A DNA stretch of 64,000 nucleotides from Arthrobacter sp. 31Y (GCF_000526335.1 NZ_JAFW01000001.1:4402001-4466000), one strand, 5' to 3'; shown: positions 54,093-62,122, counted from the stretch's first letter. Numbers and translations: made by a program. The notes: a model not told the origin generated them from the letters alone.

Positions 54093-57032
54093 ATGCCCCA
54101 TGGTGACAACGGCGACACGGCTCTGAGGCAGTTGCTCGCCCGGTTGGAGCATCACGGCGTCGAGGTGGACGACTCTTCGCGAAGGCTGTCTGAGTACTCC
54201 TACGATGCATCGAATTATCGGGTAAGACCCGCCGCCGTGGCTTTCCCCAAAAGTGTCGATGACGTACGAACAGTCGTGCGCCTATGTTCGGCATTGGCAG
54301 TGCCGATGACGACGCGCGGCGGGGGTACCTCGATGGCAGGGAACGCCATCGGCGACGGTTTGGTGATGGATCTCTCCCGCCGCATGAATGCGGTAGGGGC
54401 TCTCGACGCCGAAGATAGAACAGTCTGGGCCGACGCTGGGGTTGTCCTCGGTGAGCTGCGCGCCCACGTTGAAAAGGCCACGACGGGGACGCTGACATTC
54501 GCACCGGATCCTTCCTCCCTGACCCGGGCCACCATCGGTGGTTCCATCGGCAATGACGCCTGCGGAAATCACTCTGTGGCCTATGGGCGCATGACGCATC
54601 ATGTGCGGGAGGTGGATCTTGTCACTGCTGACGGCGCTTACCTGAGGGCCGGGCGTGGTTTTCTCCGCGCTGTTGACGAATCAGACACCCATTCCGTTGC
54701 TCGTGCGCTGGAGCTTACCGAGGGCCTGGAGGCTTTGGCCGCAAAGAACATGGCCAGGCTACGCGTTGAACTTCAGACCATTCCCAGGCAGGTTTCCGGG
54801 TACCACGTGGGCCATCTGCTGCCGGAACACGGATTCGATGTGGCCGCCGCATTGGCAGGCAGCGAAGGTACGTGCGCTGTCATCGTGCGGGCAAAGGTGG
54901 GCCTCGTGCCGAAGCCCGTCACCACCGCACTGCTCTGCCTGGGATATCGCGACACCATTGATTCTGCCCGTGACGTGATGACCATTTTGTCCGCCAAGCC
55001 GAACGCCATCGAGGGGCTGGATGTTTCGATCGTGGACATCATGAGGCACCGGCGAGGAGCGGCCAGCGTTGAGTCGTTGCCTGGGGGGAGTGCCTTCCTC
55101 ATGGTGGAGTTTTCGGCCGACACTTTGCAGCTGGCCGACACTTCCTGTCAGGAACTGGCCGACAAGCTCGGCGCGAACGGGCGCGTTGTTGATTTCAGGA
55201 TCGTCACTGACCCTGTTGAGCGAGGAAAGCTGTGGCGGGTACGTGAAGACGGCGCCGGACTCTCGTCGCTGCGGATCGACGGAGTTCAAACGTGGCCGGG
55301 CTGGGAAGATTCTGCTGTGGCCCCTGAACGGCTTGCCGACTACTTGGCGGACCTTCTTCCACTGGTGAAAAGGTACGGCTACACCGCCCTCATGTACGGC
55401 CACTTTGGAGCGGGGTGTGTGCACATGCGGTTGGACTACGACCTCCGCAGCGACTCCGGACGTAAGGTCTTCAGTGACTTCACCCGTGACGCGGCTGACC
55501 TGGTGGTGACCCATGGTGGCTCGCTGTCCGGCGAGCATGGCGACGGCAGGGCACGCAGCGAATTGCTGGAAGTCATGTATTCCCGGGAGATGATCGGCAT
55601 CTTCAGGGCCTTCAAACACCTCTGGGATCCGGCACAAATCCTCAACCCCGGGATCATCGTTCATCCAGTTCCCTTCGCTGCCTCGCTGGCCTTAGAAGGT
55701 GTCGTCAAGCCTGGACGCACTCACGGTGAGCTGACCGCAGACCCGGGTGCCGCCGTCGTGCTTTCCTCTGGAAATCGCGAACTGCTGAAGGTCTCCAGTC
55801 CATTTGTGGGTAACTCCCACGCCTGTATCGGAGTGGGCAGGTGCCGTTCCACCAGCGGCGGGTTTATGTGCCCCAGTTATCGGGCCACGAAGGATGAAAA
55901 GGATTCGACCCGTGGCCGTGCGCGGGTGCTGCAGGAACTGACCCGGGCAAACGGCAGCAGCAAGGATGGCTGGTCAAGCTCGGAAGTCCGGGAGGCCCTG
56001 GACCTTTGCCTCTCTTGCAAAGCCTGCTCCACGGATTGCCCCACAGGTGTAGACATTGCCGAGGCAAAATCAGAACTGGTCGATGAGTACTATCGTGGGC
56101 GGATCCGGCCGTTCACGCATTACTCCATAGGGTGGCTGCCGCGGTGGCTTCCGTTGCTGACGCGGGTGGCGCCACTGGCCAACCTGGGAGCATCATTCCG
56201 GCCGTTCAGGCTTGCGGGGGAGTGGCTGGGCATCAGTGCCCGACGACGGCTCCCGGCTTTTGCGGCGAACGGCCGGATCCGAAAGCGGGTGCGGGAAGCC
56301 GATTTTGCGGGCAATGCCGACATCCTGGTGTTCATCGACAGCTTTACCCGCGCCTTTAGGCCCGAGGTGGTTCCGGCTGCTGCCCGCGTGCTCCGTGACA
56401 CGGGCAAATCCGTAGGCTGTACGCCGGACGCCTGCTGCGGTCTGACGTGGATCTCCACGGGGCAGCGCGAAGGGGCCCGACGGCGGTTGGCTCAGTTGAT
56501 CAGCAAGCTCGACGACGGCACGGACCGGGACATTGTTGTCCTTGAACCCAGTTGCGCTGCCACCATCCGGGACGAAGGTCCGAAACTGGTTGGAGGGGAA
56601 GCTGCTGAGAGGGTCGCGGCCAGAGTTCGATCCTTCGCCGTCGCCGTGGACGAGGCCGTTACTCGAGGATGGAGACCGAAGGCCCTGCCGCCCGAATCAG
56701 CAGTATTGCAAACGCACTGCCATGAGCATGCCGTGTTCGGTTCGGGCGCCCAGAAACGGGTCCTGGAAGCCTGGGGAGTTTCCAACCTGGTGGAATCGTC
56801 CTCGTGCTGTGGCGTGGCCGGCAACTTCGGTTTCGAGGCAGAGCACTTTGACATGTCGATGAAAGTTGCGGAGCACTCGATCATTCCGTCAATTGGTCAG
56901 GCTGATGCTGGTGCACTGGTTCTTACGGACGGGTTCAGTTGTGCCATGCAGGTCTCGCAGGTGGACCCTGAATACACCAGCAAGCATCTGGCCGTGGCGC
57001 TGGATCCGTATAGCGCCCGATGGGCGGACTGA
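54093..57032 (+). CDS. FAD-binding and Fe-S oxidoreductase (D-lactate/glycolate dehydrogenase type, fused)
   Basis: 979 residues from ATG 54093 (GGAGAA upstream). The N-terminal FAD PCMH domain (about 25-210) has RGGGTSMAGNAIG and GGSIGNDACGNHSVAYGR. The FAD-oxidase C domain (about 220-530) includes YGHFGAGCVHMRLDYD and GSLSGEHGDGRARSE. Ferredoxin-type cysteines follow in CIGVGRCRSTSGGFMCPSY and CLSCKACSTDCPTG, then two CCG motifs (DACCGLTW, SSCCGVAG). It is thus a GlcD-GlcF-like fusion that oxidises a 2-hydroxyacid and passes electrons to the respiratory chain. Lactate or glycolate from aldol-type cleavage is a reasonable substrate. Confidence 0.9.
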   Translation: MPHGDNGDTALRQLLARLEHHGVEVDDSSRRLSEYSYDASNYRVRPAAVAFPKSVDDVRTVVRLCSALAVPMTTRGGGTSMAGNAIGDGLVMDLSRRMNAVGALDAEDRTVWADAGVVLGELRAHVEKATTGTLTFAPDPSSLTRATIGGSIGNDACGNHSVAYGRMTHHVREVDLVTADGAYLRAGRGFLRAVDESDTHSVARALELTEGLEALAAKNMARLRVELQTIPRQVSGYHVGHLLPEHGFDVAAALAGSEGTCAVIVRAKVGLVPKPVTTALLCLGYRDTIDSARDVMTILSAKPNAIEGLDVSIVDIMRHRRGAASVESLPGGSAFLMVEFSADTLQLADTSCQELADKLGANGRVVDFRIVTDPVERGKLWRVREDGAGLSSLRIDGVQTWPGWEDSAVAPERLADYLADLLPLVKRYGYTALMYGHFGAGCVHMRLDYDLRSDSGRKVFSDFTRDAADLVVTHGGSLSGEHGDGRARSELLEVMYSREMIGIFRAFKHLWDPAQILNPGIIVHPVPFAASLALEGVVKPGRTHGELTADPGAAVVLSSGNRELLKVSSPFVGNSHACIGVGRCRSTSGGFMCPSYRATKDEKDSTRGRARVLQELTRANGSSKDGWSSSEVREALDLCLSCKACSTDCPTGVDIAEAKSELVDEYYRGRIRPFTHYSIGWLPRWLPLLTRVAPLANLGASFRPFRLAGEWLGISARRRLPAFAANGRIRKRVREADFAGNADILVFIDSFTRAFRPEVVPAAARVLRDTGKSVGCTPDACCGLTWISTGQREGARRRLAQLISKLDDGTDRDIVVLEPSCAATIRDEGPKLVGGEAAERVAARVRSFAVAVDEAVTRGWRPKALPPESAVLQTHCHEHAVFGSGAQKRVLEAWGVSNLVESSSCCGVAGNFGFEAEHFDMSMKVAEHSIIPSIGQADAGALVLTDGFSCAMQVSQVDPEYTSKHLAVALDPYSARWAD

Positions 57033-57230
57033 ATGGAGTACTTTGGGGTCTTCCTGGTTCTAGTGGCTGCCGGGTTGCGTTTGGTTGGCGACCACTTGGC
57101 CAAGCCCGGCCCGCAGCCCCGGGCTACAGCAACAGTGCGAGGTGTCCACAGCGTCCCGCCTCGTGCAGCGGCGCTTCTGATTGCTGCGTCCGGGATCTTC
57201 ATCTTTGTTGTCAGTATCAGTTCGCGTTGA
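57033..57230 (+). CDS. Small two-helix membrane protein
   Basis: 65 residues whose ATG immediately follows the FAD dehydrogenase stop, so translation is probably coupled. Two hydrophobic stretches (FGVFLVLVAAGLRLVG and ALLIAASGIFIFVVSI) flank a basic loop. It could anchor the dehydrogenase to the membrane. No family is recognised. Confidence 0.5.
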   Translation: MEYFGVFLVLVAAGLRLVGDHLAKPGPQPRATATVRGVHSVPPRAAALLIAASGIFIFVVSISSR

Positions 57231-57252
57231 GTCCGTGAATTCTATTGTGCGG

Positions 57253-57269
57253 TGTCTCAAACTGACACG
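57253..57269 (+). promoter_or_regulatory. Island operator site E (TGTCTCAAACTGACACG)
   Basis: A good match to the island dyad, 89 bases before ATG 57342. A weak -10 candidate, CAAACT (57292-57297), begins 22 bases downstream. It controls the small ORF and PxpB-like gene. Confidence 0.6.
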
Positions 57270-57341
57270 GATGGAAAGGTCTGCAGGAACCCAAACTGGA
57301 ATTGACCAAAAGGCACAACTAATTCTTAAGGGTTGATCCCG

Positions 57342-57539
57342 ATGATGAACAGGAAGCTCGCACAAGGGCGGCACGTTGAGTGGCTGCGAACCTCACCTCA
57401 CTCCAGTGAGACGGATTCCGGAGAGCGCGGCGACCATTCGCTAAAGCGGTCTGGCAGAACTGTTCATCGACTCCTGCAGGAAATGTCGGAGGGCCGCGAT
57501 ACGAGTGATGCGTGGCCGTGGCCGATTCGGGGCATCTAG
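57342..57539 (+). CDS. Small ORF upstream of the PxpB-like gene
   Basis: About 65 codons starting MMNRKLAQGRHVEWLRT (ATG 57342 or 57345; an in-frame TTG lies at 57333 with AAGGG just before it). The product is hydrophilic and basic (GERGDHSLKRSGRTVHRLL). It sits 73 bases downstream of operator E and 95 bases before the next gene. No family is recognised, and it could be a leader. Confidence 0.4.
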   Translation: MMNRKLAQGRHVEWLRTSPHSSETDSGERGDHSLKRSGRTVHRLLQEMSEGRDTSDAWPWPIRGI

Positions 57540-57634
57540 ACCCTCCAAGCTGCGGTCCGTAGCGCTTGTTCCTGGCACTGTGTTCAAGCGCTACGGCCCG
57601 CTTTCTTTCCTTTCGCAGGAGAACTGAGGGCGTC

Positions 57635-58315
57635 GTGAGTCTCCAAGATTTGGCTTTCATTGCCTGTGAACCTGGAAAGCTGCTGGTGGAGATACTGGCG
57701 CCGGCTGTTCCTGGTCCATACGTAGAAGCATTCATGGAGGCCGTCCAGTCTCTTGAATCAGTCGCAATCAATGGTTTTAAGAAGATGAAAGATGGCGTCC
57801 TTCTCGACTACGACGAGCGTTCCATAGGTGCGAAGGACCTCGAGGCTTTCCTAGCGGCTGCCTATTCAACGGTCACCTATGACCATGGCGAGCATCGTCC
57901 ATCAACGCACATCTTGCCGATCACGTTTGGAGGTCCGGCGGGACCGGATCTGGCTGTGGCAGGCGTCCTTTTAGGTACGTCGGAAAGCACCCTGATCAGG
58001 CGGATCTGCCGAAGTAGACACACTGTGAGAATGTTCTCGGAGCCCGGGGCGTCTGCGCTCCTCGAATTGCCGTGGTCGGACAGTGGCCTCCAAACACTTC
58101 AGGCGAGCAGATCCAAACGGGCTGTGCCTCCAGGGTCGCTGACCCTATCTGGTGCGGGCCTGACCATTGCCAGCCGCGCAGCCTATTCAGACGAACTTAT
58201 CATCGGACGGGTGACCGAGAGATCGGTCGGAACTGCCGCGCTCCTGCGAATGGGCGATCATATATGGCTGAGAAAACGGTTGGGTTCTCCCCCTGGGCTA
58301 ACGAGTGTTCGTTAG
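57635..58315 (+). CDS. PxpB/KipI-like protein (carboxyltransferase domain, AHS1 fold), divergent
   Basis: About 226 residues from GTG 57635 (AGGAG upstream). The N-terminal part ends in DGVLLDYDERSIGAKDLEAF, matching the family's SVLVxYDP region. The C-terminal carboxyltransferase-like domain has HILPITFGGPAGPDLA, where family members have LPVCYGGEFGPDL, and VPPGSLTLSGAGLTIASRAA, corresponding to VPAGSVGIAGSQTGIYP. The usual GFMPGFPYL motif is missing. In 5-oxoprolinase PxpB pairs with PxpC; no such partner is adjacent. It may assist HyuAB or act as a regulator. Confidence 0.65.
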   Translation: MSLQDLAFIACEPGKLLVEILAPAVPGPYVEAFMEAVQSLESVAINGFKKMKDGVLLDYDERSIGAKDLEAFLAAAYSTVTYDHGEHRPSTHILPITFGGPAGPDLAVAGVLLGTSESTLIRRICRSRHTVRMFSEPGASALLELPWSDSGLQTLQASRSKRAVPPGSLTLSGAGLTIASRAAYSDELIIGRVTERSVGTAALLRMGDHIWLRKRLGSPPGLTSVR

Positions 58316-58322
58316 CTACACT
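58294..58322 (+). promoter_or_regulatory. Promoter with TetR-type operator in the spacer, ahead of TetR2
   Basis: Candidate -35 TGGGCT (58294-58299), a 17-base spacer, and -10 TACACT (58317-58322). The 8-bp-arm palindrome GCTAACGAGTGTTCGTTAGC (58297-58316) spans the spacer. The end of the PxpB-like gene overlaps it. The layout is identical to 28425-28453. Confidence 0.75.
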
Positions 58323-58356
58323 GGAGTAATCACTGTCGATCAACGGGGTGGGTGAT

Positions 58357-59022
58357 GTGAGCGAGTCGCCGCGACTGCAAGCTAACGCCGCTGTCAGAAA
58401 ATTCCTGTCAGGGCGTGATTGGTCAACGCAGACTCCGACCCGGCGCCGAATCGTGGCAGGCTTCCTGCAACTCTCTGCGACCCGCGGTTTTGAGTCAGTC
58501 AGCCTGCGCACCTTAGCCAGGGAAGTCGGTATGCAAGCACCCAGCATCTACTCGAGCTTTCCGGGGGGAAAAGACGAGATCGTGGCGGAGTCGCTCCGGT
58601 GGTTTACACATGCCTTTGCTTATGACCTTCTGGCCGGAGCCGAGAAAGCGACGTCTGCCGAAGAGTACTGGGCTGCGCTTGTCCAAGGCCACCTGGCTCA
58701 GCAACTGCAAAGACCCGAACCGAATATATGGGACCTCCTGATCGCTACGGATAAGGTGGCACGCTTTCTAAAGGACGAGGTCCGCGCAGAGGCCGACCTT
58801 TGGACCAGTCTCCACCAAGACATGTACATTGCCGCAGCCGATGAGATGGGGCTCAAGCTCTCGGCCTCTACCGTCCAACAGATACTCACTTTGCTTGATG
58901 GTGTTGGTCGATGGGCCGATCGGAGCGGCCGAGACCGGGAACTTTCTCTACTGACTGACCGGGCCGTGGCACTGACCCTTTCCATCCTCGAGATCAACGC
59001 CGAAATCCGAAGTGCCGTCTAA
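58357..59022 (+). CDS. TetR-family transcriptional regulator (TetR2)
   Basis: 221 residues from GTG 58357, chosen because the distance to the HTH then equals that in TetR1 (GTG 58348 in frame is an alternative). The HTH is RRRIVAGFLQLSATRGFESVSLRTLAREVG with QAPSIYSSFPGGKDEI. The C-terminal domain shares WDLLIATDKVARFL and SLHQDMYIAAADEMG with TetR1. It is probably autoregulated through the palindrome at 58297-58316 and may cross-regulate the site at 28428. Confidence 0.87.
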   Translation: MSESPRLQANAAVRKFLSGRDWSTQTPTRRRIVAGFLQLSATRGFESVSLRTLAREVGMQAPSIYSSFPGGKDEIVAESLRWFTHAFAYDLLAGAEKATSAEEYWAALVQGHLAQQLQRPEPNIWDLLIATDKVARFLKDEVRAEADLWTSLHQDMYIAAADEMGLKLSASTVQQILTLLDGVGRWADRSGRDRELSLLTDRAVALTLSILEINAEIRSAV

Positions 59023-59079
59023 CTCCACATGCGGCAATAGTGCGGCCTGCTCGGTCTCGCTGGGGCATCCACTGGAAGG

Positions 59080-59096
59080 TGTCCCAAGGTGGCACA
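59080..59096 (+). promoter_or_regulatory. Island operator site F (TGTCCCAAGGTGGCACA) with -10 TACTGT
   Basis: One of the closest matches to the island dyad, 79 bases before the second permease. The -10-like TACTGT (59119-59124) begins 22 bases downstream, followed by GATTC as at site C. Confidence 0.7.
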
Positions 59097-59158
59097 AGGG
59101 CGCGACGCCGGCCATCGATACTGTGATTCGGAACTCATAACCAAGTGACGAGGCCTAC

Positions 59159-60622
59159 ATGCAACACAAGACAATTGACGCTCCTCAGGCGACGCGCCAT
59201 GCCCAGGAAACCCGACTCAGCGGCAACATGGGGGTGGGGGAACTTGTGATGAACGTGCTGGCATTCTCGTCACCTCTCGCCACCGTGGCGGGAACTCTCC
59301 CCGTTCTCCTGATGTTCAGCGGCCAGACCGCCCCAGCTATCTATGTCCTTATAACTCTGATGTTGCTGATGTTCTCTGTGGGCTTTGTGAAGATGAGCCG
59401 CAGCGTCAAGGGACCTGGCGGCTTCTACTCCTTCGTTACGGCCGGCTTGGGAAAGCCTGCTGGTCTTGGAGGCGCCTTTCTTGCGCTGTTTGGCTACATC
59501 TTCATCGGATTCTTTGCACCTTCGTTCTTCGGTGTGACCCTTAACGGTTTCGTCATGAATTCCCTGAATGGCCCGGATGTCCCTTGGTATTGGTACGCGC
59601 TAGGCATTATCGCTGTGACCACACTCCTTGCGTATAACCGCATCGATCTCTCGGCGAAGGTGCTCACTGTCGTCATGCTCTTGGAAGTGGCCGTAGTGGT
59701 GGTGTTTGACATCGCGTCCTTCTCAGCCAACGGGATGGAGACAGTTCAGGGAGCGGTCTTTGCCCTTCCCTCCCTGGGAGATGCAACTCTGGGCCTGGCG
59801 CTGCTTTTCGCCGTCGGGAACTTCTTCGGATTTGAAGCGACGGTCATTTATCGCGATGAGGTCAAGAACCCGGACCGGACCATACCCAGGGCGACCTACA
59901 TCGCGGTCGTCGGCATTGGGCTCTTCTATGCCCTTGCGGCGTGGGCGTTCATTGCTTTCCTGGGCCCTGACAACGTACAGGCCGCGGCGGAGTCCAATAC
60001 TGTGAACCTCTTCAACGACGCCGTTGCAGCTCTGGTTGGGAAGATCTTTGCGGATATTGCTGTGGTGCTGCTCATTACGTCGGTACTCGCGTGCATGTTG
60101 TCAATCCAGAACATCGCGGCGCGGTACAGCTTTGCATTGGCGCGAGATCACGCGTTACCAACGATTCTTGGGCGGGTGCATCCCAAGCACAAGTCACCGT
60201 TCGTTTCAGCACTGGCCGTCGGAGTTATCTGGGGTGCCGCTACGGTCGTCTTCACAATTCTGGGCGTAGCGCCTGATGTCCTTTATCCAATTGCCAGCGG
60301 AAGCGGTACTTTTGCAGTGCTGCTCCTGATGTTCATTACGAGTTTTGCTGTGCTCGTTTACTTCCTGCGGCGCCGCAGCTTTGCACCTGAATCTATTTGG
60401 AAGAGCATCATAGCTCCACTGGTCAGTGTCATTTTCCTCGGCGTCATTACGTACCTGGCTATCACCAACTACCCTGAACTGATCGGCGGTTCAGCCGTGC
60501 TCACTGTGATCTTCATGAGCTTTACCTTCGCCCTGTTCTTCGGCGGCATCTTTTACGCGCTCTTCCTCCGATCCAAGCGTCCCAACGTTTATGCGAGGCT
60601 GGGTCGGCAAAGTGCCGACTGA
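59159..60622 (+). CDS. APC-superfamily permease 2
   Basis: 487 residues, the same length as permease 1 and alignable throughout without gaps by eye. The twelve-helix pattern and the motifs GELVMNVLAFSSPLATVAG, KMSRSVKGPGGFYSFV and FFGFEATVIYRDEVKNPDRTIPRATY are kept. The changes cluster in the N-terminal tail and in loop segments. The promoter, operator and RBS (GTGACGAGG) are also duplicated. It probably transports a related substrate. Confidence 0.88.
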   Translation: MQHKTIDAPQATRHAQETRLSGNMGVGELVMNVLAFSSPLATVAGTLPVLLMFSGQTAPAIYVLITLMLLMFSVGFVKMSRSVKGPGGFYSFVTAGLGKPAGLGGAFLALFGYIFIGFFAPSFFGVTLNGFVMNSLNGPDVPWYWYALGIIAVTTLLAYNRIDLSAKVLTVVMLLEVAVVVVFDIASFSANGMETVQGAVFALPSLGDATLGLALLFAVGNFFGFEATVIYRDEVKNPDRTIPRATYIAVVGIGLFYALAAWAFIAFLGPDNVQAAAESNTVNLFNDAVAALVGKIFADIAVVLLITSVLACMLSIQNIAARYSFALARDHALPTILGRVHPKHKSPFVSALAVGVIWGAATVVFTILGVAPDVLYPIASGSGTFAVLLLMFITSFAVLVYFLRRRSFAPESIWKSIIAPLVSVIFLGVITYLAITNYPELIGGSAVLTVIFMSFTFALFFGGIFYALFLRSKRPNVYARLGRQSAD

Positions 60623-60708
60623 TCCGCATCGGGACCTTTCCGCCTTCTTCTCTTTCCCCAAGCGAATCGCCACGGTCGCTCGCTGCTGCCAATGTTAGGA
60701 GAATCCCA

Positions 60709-60930
60709 ATGAACAGCTACTACCCGCTCGCTCTTCTGCTCGCGCGACAGGAAGCGGCGCAAAGCGCTCTGGAAACGGCAAACAGCGCTCTTCCACACGC
60801 CCCTGTCGTCCCTGTCCACGAAGGATCGTCACATCCTTGGTTGGATGCCCTGCGCGGGCGCGTTGCAACGATACTCCATCGCGTTGCGTGGGCACTTGAG
60901 CCAGAGGATCACATCGGCATCGATCACTAG
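60709..60930 (+). CDS. Small ORF after permease 2
   Basis: A 73-codon frame with a strong RBS (AGGAGA, six bases before ATG). The N-terminal half is a short amphipathic, Ala/Leu-rich helix (MNSYYPLALLLARQEAAQSA). The C-terminal half contains HPWLDALRGRVATILHRVAWAL and an acidic end. A hairpin follows 72 bases later. No family is recognised. Confidence 0.5.
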   Translation: MNSYYPLALLLARQEAAQSALETANSALPHAPVVPVHEGSSHPWLDALRGRVATILHRVAWALEPEDHIGIDH

Positions 60931-61002
60931 CCAGGCTTTTCGCGCCAGTAGCGGGTGGACTGATTGCGCTTCCGCGCTCCGATCCATGAACTCAATCTCC
61001 CG

Positions 61003-61033
61003 CACGGTGCCAGGGCTTGGACACGGCACCGTG
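61003..61033. terminator. Hairpin between the small ORF and the DUF4192 gene
   Basis: CACGGTGCC pairs with GGCACCGTG around a 13-base loop, between converging genes. No T-run. Confidence 0.5.
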
Positions 61034-61090
61034 TAGAGGCCCAGCCCTAGCCCGATACCCCAACAGGGCATCATCGGTCGGCTGTTCCCT

Positions 61091-62122
61091 TCAGGGCATG
61101 TCGAGCCGGGTTTTGTAGGCGGTGTTTTTGTTGGTGTTCCATCCGGCGATGATGCCGGCTCCTAGCATGTGGTCGGTGAGCCTGGCGAAGCGGTATCCGG
61201 GGTCTGTGTCGAGGGCGAGTTGCATGTATTGGTGTGCTTTGGATCCTCGGCCTTCCCACCAGTTGATGTAGCCGATGGTGGTGAGGATGGGTGCTGCGTG
61301 TTGCGGACTCGTTCTGGTGTAAGCGTGCAGAAGGAGCTGTTGTGCCCATTCGATGCGTGACCACATAGGTGCGGCCTCCGTTTGGGCGAAGAGAATGTGT
61401 TGGGGTGGTTCGTCGATGCCGGGGATGTCTGCCATGAGCCGGTCGCGAATGTGGGGGAACTGGAAGTTCGCGATGAGGGTGGTGCAGTCCTCGTCGGTGG
61501 GAAAGTCGTTTGAGTCCAGCATGGTCGTCCAGAGTCTGGTGGCTTGTAGCGCGGCTTGGTGCGGTGCCTGTGATCGGATGGTCTTCATGCGCTTCTCGAC
61601 GGCGATGGCTTGGTCTGCTTCGTCGGTCGGTGTGGGGAGGACTACTCGGTTGGTGGGTTCGATGGTGCTGCCGCGGTAGATGAATTCGGCATTGACGCGG
61701 CTGTACTCGGTGGTGCTGAGGGGCAGGCTGATATCTTGTCCGGGCTCGCTGTCGTAGGGAGAGAAGGCGTCGTCGCTGACGAGGATCCCGTCGCGGATGG
61801 AGATGCCGTTTTCGGCGAGGACGCCGGTGAGTGCGGCAATGGTCGCTGCATGCGGTTTGGGCTGGCCGGGTTCGCCGTTGGTTGAGGTGTAGAGGGCGAA
61901 GACGATACTCGTCGCGCTGGTGTCACTAGTGAGGTAGCTGCTGACGGTCCTGGCGTAGGGGATTTCCGTGCCGGGTTGGCGGGGGAGGTCGATGCGGAGG
62001 GTGGCTCCGACTTTGCCCTTGTCCAAGGTGATGCAGACCAGGCTTTCATTGGGCCAGAACCCTAGGGTGTGCCCGATGAAGCTGAGCAGGTCGGCGGGGT
62101 CTTTGATGGTGAGCGCATTCAT
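61091..62122 (-). CDS. DUF4192 domain-containing protein
   Basis: 343 residues. The N-terminus PADLLSFIGHTLGFWPNESLVCITL with the following GATLRIDLP is the DUF4192 hallmark. The C-terminal region has AWQQLL-like EWAQQLLLHAYTRTSPQHAAPILTTIGYINWWEGRGSKA, resembling a TPR-like helical pair that ends in YRFARLTDHML. Such proteins are widespread in actinobacteria, and their function is unknown. It converges on the catabolic island and has no obvious partner. Confidence 0.8.
   Translation of the reverse strand: MNALTIKDPADLLSFIGHTLGFWPNESLVCITLDKGKVGATLRIDLPRQPGTEIPYARTVSSYLTSDTSATSIVFALYTSTNGEPGQPKPHAATIAALTGVLAENGISIRDGILVSDDAFSPYDSEPGQDISLPLSTTEYSRVNAEFIYRGSTIEPTNRVVLPTPTDEADQAIAVEKRMKTIRSQAPHQAALQATRLWTTMLDSNDFPTDEDCTTLIANFQFPHIRDRLMADIPGIDEPPQHILFAQTEAAPMWSRIEWAQQLLLHAYTRTSPQHAAPILTTIGYINWWEGRGSKAHQYMQLALDTDPGYRFARLTDHMLGAGIIAGWNTNKNTAYKTRLDMP

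Noticed and set aside
61005..61022. Reverse-strand sequence resembling the island operator, TGTCC..TGGCAC
   Set aside because: The half-site spacing is one base longer than in the other copies and it lies between converging genes; the hairpin at 61003-61033 explains it better.
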